Shown: positions 35,074-46,839 of the stretch, piece by piece
How the letters are laid out: every line of letters starts with the position of its first letter
How positions within the stretch are numbered: position 1 is the stretch's first letter
Source: Amyelois transitella
Taxonomy: Eukaryota > Arthropoda > Insecta > Lepidoptera > Pyralidae
Assembly: GCF_032362555.1 (NCBI RefSeq)
Contig: NC_083520.1
Location: forward strand, 7,378,001-7,442,000
DNA: 64,000 nucleotides
Direction of reading: 5' to 3'
The notes under the pieces: generated by a model
Told to the model about the DNA's origin: nothing
What the model saw: the letters and a program-made list of their open reading frames with translations, nothing else
The model's database searches: none
Position numbers and translations under genes: made by a program

Positions 35074-35122
35074 ATGTCTTCAGATAAACTTTGTTGCGTT
35101 CCTGGTTGTAAAGGCAGTGGAG
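35074..35122 (+). CDS. candidate first exon, THAP-type zinc finger start
   Basis: The exon reads MSSDKLCCVPGCKGSG and then GGTATGT, a good splice donor that leaves phase 1. THAP domains start with Met, a few residues, then CCV/CxxxC. The CCVPGCKG string is a very good match to that start. The 300 bases before it (about 34800-35073) read as a leader with T-rich tracts. I could not find a second exon with the HxFP and Trp residues of THAP within the next kilobases; the stretch at 36291 (IPHKFRY) is in the wrong phase. It may belong to a host gene or to a THAP-bearing transposon (P or Kolobok type). Confidence 0.4.
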
Positions 35123-35289
35123 GTATGTTTGAAATATTTTTGTTCCTGTATCAATCTGCCTCTTAATCTTGTGGTTTGATTCCTGGCAAGGCCACAATCG
35201 AAAATTATTACGTTTGCTGGATAGTCAAAAATATTATTAACAGTGATTTATCACTATAAAATTCTTTTCAACTGGGTTTAACAATCATC

Positions 35290-35441
35290 ATACATACATA
35301 TAATCACGTCTATATCCCTTGCGGGGTAGACAGAGCCAACAGTCTTGTAAAGACTGATAGGCCACGTTCAGCTATTTGGCTTTAAGATAGAATTGAGATT
35401 CAAATAGTGACAGGTTGCAAGCCCATCGCCTAAAAAAGAAT
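35290..35441 (-). mobile_element. SINE-like (ATGT-tail) family, 5'-truncated copy
   Basis: TACATACATATAATCACGTC, TGCGGGGTAGACAGAGCCAA, ACAGTCTTGTAAAGACTGAT and GACAGGTTGCAAGCCCATCG run on the minus strand. They are very close to the copies at 33357 and 42190. It stops inside the body, so the 5' half is missing. Confidence 0.8.
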
Positions 35442-35599
35442 CATCATTATGAGAATATTATGAGATTTAATTCAATCAGGCCACATATAACTTTAAGAAA
35501 GTTAGTTGTGAAAACCTCCGGCGATGGGCGCATGGTTGCGAAAGTCTTTTCTAGTAAGATAGTTATACCAGAAGTGTTAACTTCCAAAAAATAATTGTA

Positions 35600-35730
35600 T
35601 AAAAAAACTAAAAAACTACCCGTTTTATTGCAAATCGAACTAAAAAATAGAAAATAAATAATAGTTTAAAAAAAACTAAAAAACTACGCTTTTATTGCTA
35701 ATCAAACTAAAAAATAGAAAATAAAAATTA
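35600..35730 (+). repeat. two direct 66-bp-type units beside the hairpin
   Basis: ACTAAAAAACTAC...TTTTATTG...ACTAAAAAATAGAAAATAAA appears at about 35600-35659 and again at 35669-35727. The second unit lies within the left arm of the large hairpin; the first lies just outside it. Confidence 0.6.
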
Positions 35731-36160
35731 ATGACAAAGGAATTCAGTAGTAGCAAGTCGAACAATCAGTTATAGTCAGTTGTAGTAGTAATTACCTCGG
35801 ATTAAAATTATAACAAAATTAAATTTATAAACAAAACTATTTAAATCAGAGTAAAAAGCGTGGGGTGCATTTTACTTCATTTTCATAACTCTCTTGTCAT
35901 AAATATATGCTAATAGAATGATTTTAATATTTACTACATCAGGCACCCCACGCTTTTTACTCTGATTTAAATTGTTTTGTTTATAAATTTAATTTTGTTA
36001 TAATTTTAATCCGAGGTAATTACTACTACAACTGACTATAACTGATTGTTCGACTTGCTACTACTGAATTCCTTTGTCATTAATTTTTATTTTCTATTTT
36101 TTAGTTTGATTAGCAATAAAAGCGTAGTTTTTTAGTTTTTTTTAAACTATTATTTATTTT
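35651..36160. repeat. long hairpin: 218-bp inverted arms, 74-bp loop
   Basis: The left arm (35651-35868) and right arm (35943-36160) are reverse complements with one mismatch that I could find (CTATTTAAATC versus CAATTTAAATC). The loop is 35869-35942. The arms are AT-rich with a GTGGGGTGC at the loop-facing end. There are no TSD-like flanks and no coding sequence. It could be a foldback element, a snap-back inverted duplication or a long-hairpin RNA source. Confidence 0.88.
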
Positions 36161-39100
36161 GTTTATACTCGTAGTTTATGTGCTTTAACTATCTAGTGTC
36201 GGTCCGTCATGCAATCTTGCAAGTTCTATTCGACCTACTTTCTGTTGTTATATTTTTTTAATCTGCACATTTGCTTTCACAGGTGATTCCTCACAAGTTT
36301 CGATATTAGCAAAAGCAAATCCGTTACTTGTTTGTCTTTAATTCAAATACCATACTTTATCAGAACTTTCTCATTAAATCAAATTCACAATTGCATTCTC
36401 AGCTCTTACCTATGAAACCTTGAATACGTAGTGATACTGAGCTGTGAAAAGAAATTTGACAATGTTATTATGGATTGTACATGTAAGCATTAAAAGACAA
36501 AAACAATTCTAGAATAATGTTTGTTTGTTTGTAAATACTTTATAGAAATAACAATTTTTTGTAGTTCATAATAAGACATATCCGTATGAGAGACTTCTTC
36601 CAGTCAACCAGGACTCAAAGAAACATAATATGTTTCTTTGAGTTTATTATCAATGTAGTACATTTATCAAAAGTTACAGCAGTAACAATAGGTTAAAGTT
36701 ATATCAAGCATCAAGTAGTAGACTGAACTAAGCAAAAAACGCTGACAAATTTGATACGTACTTACTTACCACATTAGTAAATTTCTTTTTTTATTCATAA
36801 TTTTAATTACTTAGGTATGGTAAGTGTGGTTTAGTTCCCAAAAGTTGTGAGCTTAGATTATTATCCTACCACACAAGGAACCACAACAATAGACATAATC
36901 GCGTATATGAATAAATTTCGTGTTAGTTAAAAAAAGGATTATGTGTGTAGATCATTCGACTATTGTCATGTAGATTTTTTGCATGTCTTATCTCATGATA
37001 TAGTTTGCGGGAGATCTACACTTGAATGATAAAGTAGTGTTCTGATTAAAATACAAGATAAAAACTAGGATTGTGTGAAATCTTTACGGAGGAACCCATT
37101 CTGTTTGAACTTCGGATCTCATCTTCAAATTTTCTCACCTTTAGCTTATATTTGATGTTGTCAGCAATCGATCTCAATTTCTTTCTTAACTGTATTATTT
37201 CAAATAAGATTTCAATTCAACAAATATCTACTATTCAGTGATATATTTTATTACTAAAATTAAATGATCCGATTTTTATAAGTACAAGATTGTTTAATTC
37301 AGTTTGCGAAAGTCATTCAACTGCACTGCGTAACAATGTGATATTATCGCAACGGTTTGGTCTTTCGACAGTCTAGCGAAAGTAAATGCTACTTTGTGTA
37401 AATATGAGTTTAATATGATAATGCCAAAAAAAAACGAACAATAAAAAAAAATTGAACAATAAATGGTGATACTCGTTTTTTAGAACTCCATCAAGAATCA
37501 ATGAAACAGGTTAACAACAAAACTATTGCCAAACTGATGACCTCAGAAGTAAGCATTTGACGTCAAACTTAACTAAAGTTAACACTTTGTAGCCAGCAAA
37601 CATTTGCTGATATTTTTTTTCACCTAGACTGTTCTCAGTATCGTCAGATTGAATTCTATTGGTTCGCATATTATCACTGTTAGTATCAAAAAATCTAGGT
37701 ATCTACTAATACTTTTTCTAACAACTTCAGTGCATCTTTTAAGAATACGTAAATATATTCATTAAAACAATGCGATTCTAGTCAATTTGTTCCTCATTCA
37801 TACGTGTAATGTAATCTTTTAAACAATGGAACATTAATCTTAAGGTGTAATGAATCAACTACCTACGTTCAGCAAACATTAAGAGCTTTATATGGTTACG
37901 ATGATCGAGCCTAAAGAGAATTCCAAAGATCCAGCCTTTCTGTGCCTACCTCCACTTACCAGAGAATTTATTCTATGCCATGCAATAAACAGATTTTACA
38001 ACAGGTACACTTTATGTAAAATTAAGTATCAAGTTTGCAAAATTCATTGACAAAGCATTTTTTGATCTAGCATTTAATATCTACATCAAGTCAAACAGCG
38101 GATATTAATATTTTTGTGACTGTTTGTTCTGTCTGACCCGCAAGAAACATAGATGTCATTATATGTTGTTATTTAATATTAACTTATTAGTAAATTTGTA
38201 CCTATGTATCTAAATATAATATGAAATCGGATGCCATACATAAATGCCTTATCGGAGTATTCTCTGACAGAAAAAAACTTCGTCATGCATAGACAGAAAC
38301 ATGTTAATAGAGAAATGTTTATTCATGTATTTGAAGTCATCGCTAGTATTAACAGTACTTAGGGTCCCAATACGTGTCGTATAGGGTAATTCCGCAGGGG
38401 TCCAGTACCTTTCACACGCACCATGAAGTGATTAATGTCCACAAAATGATTTTTAGTCACGCAAAATGTACTGTCTTCTCTAATACGTGACTAAGTGAAT
38501 TTGTTATTGTATAAAAACTTGTTTTAAGGAGAAATTTCTTTGACAATAACTTTATTTGTGAATGTAACGTCCGTTTCCTTCGTCTACTTTACGAGTAAAA
38601 CTATCACGAATTGTTTTTTTATGTGAGTAGCTTTTGGACTACTTTTACCTTTAGGAAAGTATCTCTTAAAGGTACTTTGTTAACACTATCAACGGTTGTT
38701 TTTCAAATATGTAGACATGGTTTTTTAGCCTCTTCTTCTCAATCTTGATAAACATAATGCATTTGAAATCTGACAAATGCGTTATCAACAAAACATTGTC
38801 ATCACATCAAATGCAGACGTAATATTTTGGCAGCCGTTATTTTTCTTCTTTTTTTTAGCTTCAGCACTGTGTCGCAACGTTTTAGCACAATGTTACCCGC
38901 TCCTCGTTGGCACAAAGATACCATCGGTACTTACATTCTCTGCACATTTAGATAGCAGTTTAGAATTCCATACGTAATATGACTCTTGCTTGGTTGTGCT
39001 GAAATAATAATTGTGACGATTATCTTTATCTGTGGTGAAAGTTGGCGAATAAGAGTTAAACAACACCCTGAAAATGTGCTTCGCTATTTGGAATGATGTA

Positions 39101-39640
39101 CTATCTCTAATTGACGTTGGATATTAGCTCAATAAACATTTCAAAACTAAGTTAGTCTATTGTTAACGGTTTGGCGTTCAAACAGAATTACATACAAATA
39201 CTCTATCATAAGTGGTTTTTTCAAAAGATCTCAAGTCACAAAGAAATGTTTCCAAACGAATGATCTTCAATTCAAAGCTTTTCTGCGTATTGAGAACTCG
39301 AACTCATCAAATATTTCTTAATAAATTTTCGTAACCTTTTCTATACTTGGTAAGTTTTGTGCAATGACACGTGGATTTCATAAATCATATTTCAAATATA
39401 TTATTCTTATTTATTTGCTCATAAGTTAAACGTTTTATATACCTGCGTAATCGCTAGTAGCATTATTAAGTTAATATTTTCAGGACCGACTGTTTACGAT
39501 CGTGGTCATTTTCTTATGATGAATTCTTGATACAATAATATCGTGTGGTCCCGTCATAAAAAAATTGTCCTGTAGTCGCCTCAAACTACTGTAGAACATA
39601 ATAATCCCAATCTTCGCTCTGCTAGAACCCAATGAGCAAC
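36161..39640. other. intergenic, nothing recognised apart from small items
   Basis: AT-rich. A 15-bp perfect palindrome arm pair lies at 36613-36643, and a short relic of the SINE-like 3' end (TCTGTCTGACCCGCAAG) near 38130. Confidence 0.45.
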
Positions 39641-39649
39641 ATATTTAAA

Positions 39650-39760
39650 ATACTAGCTGTGCCCGCAACTACGTCCGCGTGGAATATTTATTTCGGGCAT
39701 CATCAAAAGCCCTCAAGAATGAATAATTTTCCCCGATTTTTTCCGATAGTTATAATCCTA
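39650..39760 (+). repeat. interspersed repeat fragment (CTAGCTGTGCCCGC type)
   Basis: TACTAGCTGTGCCCGCAACT, CGTCCGCGTGGAATATTTAT and TCAAGAATGAATAATTTTCC are hallmark words of a repeat abundant in Lepidoptera. A relative of its 3' end (GGTCAAGCCGTTTCAGAGGA) is at about 47595. Confidence 0.5.
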
Positions 39761-40779
39761 ACAAATAATCCATGCCAATCTACATACTCGTACAGTAACA
39801 CATTAGGGTTACACAAATTCATGCAATTAGCAGTTTCAAATAGGTATAACCCTAACAATCGATATATGACCTCAGTCGCATACTTGCATTGAACTGGAGA
39901 CGACGACATACTCCAGAGGGTTGTCCGTTCCCACGTCACTTCATTCCGGTGATGTAGCAAATAATTACGCCGCGGGTGGTCCTATAAGTGGATACGCCAC
40001 TGTTCAATAATTTTTTCATAACTTATATTAAATTTATAATAATACATTTTTTGATACGGAATCTAGTTCTATATATTTTTTAAAATCGAAAAGTAATCAT
40101 CATGATGCCGTGTTATACAACATTTTTGTTGCTAGTGGCAGGAAAAATTGGAAGTATCAGATTTTTCGCCCCAAGTAGCAAGACATCGTCGTAACCAATC
40201 TTAGTTATCACCAACTTTAAGTTACCTAACCTTTATAATAGGTACTAACAATTGCTCATTTTTCTGTCATCTACTCGTAATAAATTACCATAAAATGTTA
40301 TTAACTTATGCTTATTTATCTAAAATTATTTACAACCATTACTTAGCAACTCGTATTTCAAATCAAATAATAACTTATATAAGTGTCTGTCAGTCTGTCT
40401 GAGCAATACGTTACATAATATTGACTTTTATGTCAACACATTAAAGACTTATTCCTACTTATTAGTGACTTTCTTTTGTTACAAATGTGGGATGTGGTTT
40501 GTGGTTGACTCAGTGTTTGTCAACGTAGGTGTATATCTTCCTCCATTAGGTTATAGGGATTTACCTACTTAGATTTAAATGAAGCAAGAATTCTTAAACC
40601 TAATTGGTAAAAATAAATTAAATTTTAAAAATTCTTGTAGAGTGCCGCAATCTCTGAATCTCAGTTGTTTCACTAAACGTGCTTGTGCCTACCCCGTAAG
40701 ATATTAAGACGTGAATTGTGTATCTGTCCTACGGTTTTCTTCCTCATCTTGAAATGGAGCATTTCAGAATGAAACTTAG

Positions 40780-40876
40780 ACATTTGCCATATAGCTAAAT
40801 GTGGCCTTTCAATCGCATCTGTTGACTTTATCTAGCCCGTCAGGGATAAAGGCGTGATTATATGCATGTTTGTATA
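40780..40876 (+). mobile_element. SINE-like (ATGT-tail) family, 3' fragment
   Basis: TATAGCTAAATGTGGCC, then CTAGCCCGTCAGGGATAAAG and GCGTGATTATATGCATG match the family's 3' third. Diverged. Confidence 0.5.
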
Positions 40877-41483
40877 TTAAGAGTAAAAAAAATCTAAGTT
40901 TTAAAGCCACTGTCCATCAAGTGGGCGACGACAAACGTAAAGGTCATAACATTACGCTTTCTCGTGGTAATAACGTTGTAGTATGACACCCACAGCTAAT
41001 GAGCAAATGTTTGTTTTTACCACGTTTACATTAGGTCACTTTCTGCCTTCAGAATGATTGTATATTTATGGATTCTTTTTTCTTATTGTCCCACTTTTAA
41101 GTTTTAATACGTTTGGAGAAATAGCAATTATCTACAACTATATACCTACATGCATCACACGTCTTTCGTTTAAGTGGCACAACATTTTACATTGCATTTT
41201 GTTTCTTGTGTTTATCAGTATCGATGTTTTCTGTGTACATAAATTAGTAAATAAATAAACATTTGCAGGGGAACCCATGTTGGATCATGTACACATATCC
41301 TTATTACCTAAATGTGCAGGTTTGTTCGTGACGTTATTTTGTAGGGCGCTTTTCCTGTCATGCGTTTAATCGACCGCGTGGGGATGCTAACATGCTCCTG
41401 TCCACACGCAGGGCAAAGATTTGGGGATGCACACCCTCAGCCTATCTGCGTTCCGCGCGCGTACGCATGATAGAAAAACATGG

Positions 41484-41554
41484 TATAAAATGGTGGGTTG
41501 CGGGCAGCATCCGGGCGACTAAACGCAATGGTTAGCAAACCAACTAATGTAAGT
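41484..41554 (+). promoter_or_regulatory. TATA-type promoter with possible short first exon
   Basis: TATAAAA at 41484-41490 is followed 38 bases later by ATG at 41528. A seven-codon frame then runs straight into GTAAGT (41549). Short first exons after a TATA box are typical of inducible insect genes. The region (41380-41660) is GC-richer than its surroundings. No second exon was identified, so this is weak. Confidence 0.25.
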
Positions 41555-42430
41555 ACATAACGTAGAAAAGAGTCATTGGATGTAAGGACCAATGACCGGC
41601 GCGAACGGATTTGGACCTATGCCTCGTGCACCACAGTGTGGCGTAGGTCTTCACACTTTTTATTCAGGCATCTTTATTGTTCGACCATAGACTTAAGTAC
41701 AAATTTAATAAAATCACGCCTCTTTCTCACGTCCTTGATTAAAATACCTAATAGTCAGCAAAGTATTATGAATTCCAAGATTGTGCCAATACGTTAAATG
41801 GCGCCTATACACACATGACACACATACATTACGTTAGCATGCCTCTAATTGCTAGTTATATCTCAGCGATCTTTGACATTTAAATGAGTTTATAGAAATA
41901 GTAACGTTGCGCATGCGCATGCTGCATAAATATTAACTACTTGCCACCTAGATACGAGACTTAGGTTTAGAATAAACAAGCGGATGAAGTGTGAAATGCG
42001 AAATACATGATAAGTAATGTCTATTTTTTGATGTGAGTAATGGTTTTGCTTTTAACATCTTAGTTTAGTGGACTGTAGAGCTCTGTTGCTTAGTGGACTG
42101 TTCTTGGTTGAGGTCTGCTGAATAAGACCCCAGATAACTGCACGAACAAAGTATGGCATTACTTAAAAAATAGTAAAATGTTTGCCATTGTGCCGTGTGG
42201 TTCCCGGTACCAATAGAAAAAGAATAGGACTCCATTCTCTCTCCCATGGATGTCGTAAAAGGCGACTAAGGGGTAGGCGTATAAACTTGGCATTTTTCTT
42301 TAGCAACCTGTCACTATTTGAATCTCAATTCTATCTTAAAGCCAAATAGCTGAACGTGGCCTATCAGTCTTTACAAGACTGTTGGCTCTGTCTACCCCGC
42401 AAGGGATATAGACGTGATTATATGTATGTA

Positions 42431-43751
42431 CTACTCTGTCAAGAAAGTAGCAGGAAAAGATCAATAATACACAAACTGTTTGTTATTCATCCAAATTTAT
42501 TTTATCACCTTCAAAATATGCTCCTTTAGAAACGATACACTTACGCCAACGAATAATCCAATCATCAAAACATTTTTTAAACGCTGTTTCCGGAATTGAG
42601 GTCAGTTCTCGCCGCGAATTCCCTTTTATGTCTTCTACCGATTGAAAACGGGTGCCACGAAGTGGTAATTTGAGTTTAGGAAAAAGAAAAAAGTCGGCTG
42701 GAGCCATATCTGGTGAATATGGTGGTTGCTCGATGGTATTTGTTCAGTGTTTGGTTAAAAATTCGTTCACAATGATGGCCTTGTGCGAAGGTGCATTATC
42801 ATGGTGCAAAATCCAAGAATTTTCTTTCCACAAATCTGGCCTTTTTCGTCGGATTTGCTCTCTTAAACGCCGCATAACACTCAAATAATATTCCTTATTT
42901 ACCGTTTGACCTTCCGGCAAGAATTCCGAATGCACAACACCGCGATAGTCAAAGAAAACAGTCAACATGACTTTGACTTTTGAACGACTTTGGCGTGGTT
43001 TTTTCGGTTTCGGTTCAGTTGGAAGGCGCCACTCCGAAGCTTGTTGACTAGTTTGCATGTCAAACTCGTAAACCCACGTCTCGTCACCAGTAACAATGCG
43101 TTTCATGAATGTTGGGTCGGAATTGACTCGTTCTAGCATGTCCTCAGCGACTCTCATGCGATTGAGTTTTTGAAAAAAATTCAGGTCTTTTGGGACTAGC
43201 CGAGCGGCAACATGTTTCATACCCAAATTATTAGTTAAAATGGTACGGATCAACTCGTGAGATACAGAAAGTTCGGTGGCTATCTCTCTCAAAGTTGAAT
43301 GAGGATTTTCAGTCACTATTTCCTTCACTTTTGCGATGTTAACTTCAGTTGCAGACGTTGATGGCCTACCAGAGTGAGGCAAATCTTCCATCACATCTCG
43401 ACCGCTTTTGAACGCTTTGTACCACTCATAAGCACGAGTTTTTGATAAAGTCGATTCACCGTAAGCCTTCTGTAACATTTTCAGTGACTCCGAACACGAT
43501 ATTCCATTGGCAATGCAAAATTTAAGACAAACTCTTTGTTCGATGTTTTTATCCATTATGAAATTAGCAATACACACTAGATATGATATAACTAAAAATA
43601 GCACTGTATTTAATGTAAACAACAGATGCAACTCAAACTCCGCGCCAAAATGGAAAACAGTTGTGCCAATCTAACAACAACAAAAAAAACAAAAATTTGA
43701 ATTTGGAACCATAAATAAATAATCCATTCCCGATACTTTTCTGACTGACTG
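42431..43751 (-). mobile_element. mariner transposon, copy 2 (1321 bp)
   Basis: Bounded by TA at 42429-42430 and 43752-43753, with imperfect terminal inverted repeats (CTACTCTGTCAAGAAAGTAG and, inverted, CAGTCAGTCAGAAAAGTATC). Colinear with copy 1 at 23782-25089, with only a handful of substitutions seen by eye. Confidence 0.9.
42483..43556 (-). pseudogene. mariner transposase, copy 2, one nonsense codon
   Basis: ATG at 43556-43554 begins a frame with the HTH region, TGDETW, HHDNAPSHK and then a TGA at 42746-42744, where copy 1 has TCA (Ser). The same frame continues after the stop through YSPDMAPADFFLFPKLK to the end of the protein at 42483. It keeps the 13 bp lost from copy 1 and has no frameshift. 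The stop removes the third catalytic Asp, so the product would be inactive unless read through. Confidence 0.88.
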
Positions 43752-43768
43752 TATGCATGTTTGCCATT

Positions 43769-45005
43769 AGAAATATAAATATTTAACTATATTCCACCAT
43801 GGACATCATCACTCATAGATCTGAATCGCTTCTGCTGTTTTTTTTCGGCTATGCTGGCTGTTGCTATGTTGTGGATCTGATAAACAATAATTGCATGCTT
43901 GCGTTTGTAGGCCTCTGCGGATTTTGTCTTTAGTCGACCTCTATAGCGCGATAATTTACTAAGTTTGATACTTAATTAGGTAAACGTGGCAATTTTTTTT
44001 ATTCATATTGAATATGCTTTTACCTGAACGTATTAACATTAAAATTAAGAATTTACAACCCATAAGATAGAATAATTTATTTGTTTATCCAACAAATACA
44101 TATTATTATCCAACAAATACGATATAGCCATTTTCAAGACAACATTTGGTTCCCCAAGTCTAGTGTTCACTGACGTCATTGCATCCTCGCAGATGTGTCA
44201 ATGCAATGCCCTCTTCAGAATCAGGATCGCTACACATATACTGCTTTATATGCACACATTTAAATTATAACAGGCTTATATATAATGTTATACGAGTAGT
44301 TCGTTACTGGATCTCTCAAAATCGGTATAGTATTTTTCAATCATATGAAAAACAAAATTGTTTTATTTTAATTTAAGTAACAAGCTTTCATAAACAGCAA
44401 CTTGTGTTTTAATAAATATTATTCTTATGTATCCTTGATACTGATATTAGATATACTTAAATATAAAAGTTTGTAAGAATGTGTATGTTTATTATTTTCT
44501 CACACAAAATTAACTGGATGGATTTTGATGAAATTTGATACACGGGTAGAATAAAACCTAAAATAACATAATTAATACTTTTTATCGCGAAATTCCATTG
44601 GGCGCAGCTAGACATCCACAAAACATCCAAATCTGTCTTTCGTGAAAGAGTTACATATTTAAAAATAATTGTATTTTTAGTATGATTTGTATGTTAAGTG
44701 GTTATAATATGTGTGCTGCGACCCTTATACGCTGCGACTTGCTCTCTGACATTTGTGATATCAGTCAGTAACCAACCACGTCTGTTGATTATAAAGAACC
44801 TCATTGTTTTTACTTTGTCGTATAAATGTTGCTTGTAAACATGTAAAGCTTTATGATGGTACATAAACGCTATTAACAATGTTGTTTTAATTAAGACCGC
44901 TCAGAAAAGAACTATAAATATTTTATCGGTGCTATAGATGTAATAAAGAAATCGTTCAATCCGATTTGAGTAATACTCCTTGACTGTTTTTTATTTTTAT
45001 TAAAA
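43769..45005. other. intergenic, nothing recognised apart from a short repeat
   Basis: AT-rich. ACACAAAATTAACTGGATGG and ATTTTGATGAAATTTGATAC near 44500-44545 belong to a common lepidopteran short repeat. Confidence 0.4.
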
Positions 45006-45200
45006 CTAGCGACCCGCCCCGGCTTCTCACAGATATTATATACCTATTTACCAACATATAAATCTTCCTCTTTACCACTATATCTACCTATTAAAAATCG
45101 CATCAAAATATGTATGGGTTGCGTAATTTTAACAATCTAAGCATTTTGCATACATATAGACAGACAGCGGAAAACGACTCTATTTTATACTATGCAGTGA
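45006..45200 (-). mobile_element. Helitron-like non-autonomous element, copy 2
   Basis: Read on the minus strand it starts TCACTGCATAGTATAAAA and ends GCCGGGGCGGGTCGCTAG before a T. It is colinear with 18490-18668 and 63195-63381. Confidence 0.55.
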
Positions 45201-45269
45201 AGTGATGTTGATATGATATAGAATATTTAGAAAGGTTTGAATTCATAAAGAAAACTACAAATGAAAGAT

Positions 45270-45428
45270 GTGCCGTGTGGTTCCTGGAACCAATAAAAAA
45301 AGAATAGTACCACTCCATTACTCTCCTATGGATGTCGTAAAAGGCGAGAAAGGGATAGGCTTACTTGGGATTCTTCTTTTAGGCGATGGGCTAGCAACCT
45401 GTCACTATTTTAATCTCAATTCTATCAT
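45270..45428 (+). mobile_element. SINE-like (ATGT-tail) family, 3'-truncated copy
   Basis: GTGCCGTGTGGTTCCTGG to CTATTTTAATCTCAATTCTA is present, then the match stops abruptly. Loss of the 3' end is unusual for a retroposed element and points to a later deletion. Confidence 0.7.
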
Positions 45429-45964
45429 CAATATTCATCATCTAATTGTCAATAGGTTCTATATTTTAAATAAGTGCATACTTAGGTACCTACTCAAATT
45501 TAAAGCAACTTTTAAGATTAACTTTTAAGTAATTTATTTCGCTATTATTGCTATTATTATTAAATGTAAATCATAAAATGACAATACATAAGAATTATTG
45601 CTTCAAATATCCGTTAAAACGATTATGCAGCTTCCTGCGTTCTGTAATACAAGCAATAAACATGATCTTAATGTCGCACAAATGTATTATGAATATCCTG
45701 CAAGTAATTGGCGGATCAGATTACATTATTCTCGGTTTATTTTCAGCCACTAACCGTTCTTTATTAAGATAATACGAAAATTATATCGCCAAAGAAGGAT
45801 ACGAATACTACATATCTCTACTGTATGACGTAGAAGGCAACTAAAGGATATTAATAGCAAGAGTCATGACTTTCGGGTACCTAGACAATCAAACGTTGGA
45901 AATCAGATACAGCTACCCGATACTGTTAATACAATTAGTCTTACTATGAGGGATAATATGCCTA

Positions 45965-46216
45965 CTTAAATATAAATAAATAAATATATACGGTACAAAT
46001 TACACAAATTGAGTTAGCCTCGAAGTAAGTTCGGAACTTTTCTTACAAGATACTAACCCAACGATACAATATTTTATAATAAATACTGATACCTATAGAT
46101 AAACATTCAAGACGAAAAAGTTTCGTTTCTCATCATGCCCTGGCCGGGATTCGAACCCGGGACCCCCGGTGTCACAGACAAGCGAACTACCGCTGGCCGC
46201 CGCAGAGGCCGCCTAC
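45965..46216 (-). mobile_element. tRNA-headed SINE (family C)
   Basis: On the minus strand the head reads GCGGTAGTTCGCTTGTCTGT, with a perfect B box GGTTCGAATCC at 46157-46147. The body follows: GTATCGTTGGGTTAGTATCT, AACTTACTTCGAGGCTAACT and CAATTTGTGTAATTTG, ending in a TATTTATTTAT tail. The head is clearly tRNA-derived but not a functional tRNA gene. I know this body from other lepidopteran SINEs. Confidence 0.75.
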
Positions 46217-46774
46217 TTATTCCTATATTGTACATATACACACAATAATATCAAAGTGGGTGGTTACGGTGTAGACGGAGCAAAAAATAAATTTGCGGAA
46301 GACAAACAGTTTTACCTAAATAGTGACCAAGTAGATGAGTTGCTCTATTAAAAAAGAAACTCTTGTCTAGGTAAATATATTACACTCGTGACTATGCAAA
46401 GCCACGAAATAACATTTAGAACATATCGTTGAGGTTACAGTAAACGAATTATGAGGTCATACGTGAATAGCGAATTACTATACATTACCAAAAATAATTA
46501 ATAAGGGACATACATCCACGTCCAAAAAGGTCACGGCGTATGCAGCTTTGTAATTAAATAATTAATTTTAATTGTCTATGGGATCATCATGTTCATGAAG
46601 TGTAATTGACTTTGTAATTAGAAAAAAATGTTTTTATTTGCAGATACTTAAAAGTTACTTAACAAGTTAGGTGAGAAACGTTGTTAAAATATTTAATTTG
46701 GGAAAAATACAGAACACGGGGTCATATTATCAATGTAAGAAGTGTAAATATAGAGTTGACAAACTAACCAGAGA

Positions 46775-46835
46775 TTAAACGTGGGACCTTGTCAGTGACA
46801 GCACAGCCACATTACCAGTGCGCCATAAGGTTATT
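46775..46835 (-). repeat. decayed tRNA-like SINE head
   Basis: Minus strand: TATGGCGCACTGGTAATGTG (A-box-like) and CCCACGTTTAATCTC (degenerate B box) at tRNA-like spacing. The body is not recognised. Confidence 0.4.
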
Positions 46836-46839
46836 TTAA

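Larger units (their letters stand above)
42178..43768 (+). mobile_element. SINE with 12-bp TSD, split by a mariner insertion
   Basis: The 12-bp word ATGTTTGCCATT occurs at 42178-42189 and again at 43757-43768. Between them the SINE-like element runs from 42190 (GTGCCGTGTGGTTCCCGG) to its TATGTATGTA tail at 42430. A whole mariner copy (42431-43751) follows, then the last bases of the SINE tail. The order is therefore SINE first, mariner second. Confidence 0.88.

Noticed and set aside
36285..36340. Second THAP exon after CACAG at about 36290 (IPHKFRY)
   Set aside because: The phase does not fit the donor at 35122 and the frame stops after eight residues.
46135..46216. Minus-strand tRNA gene
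   Set aside because: The tRNA-like head runs into a SINE body with an AT-rich tail.
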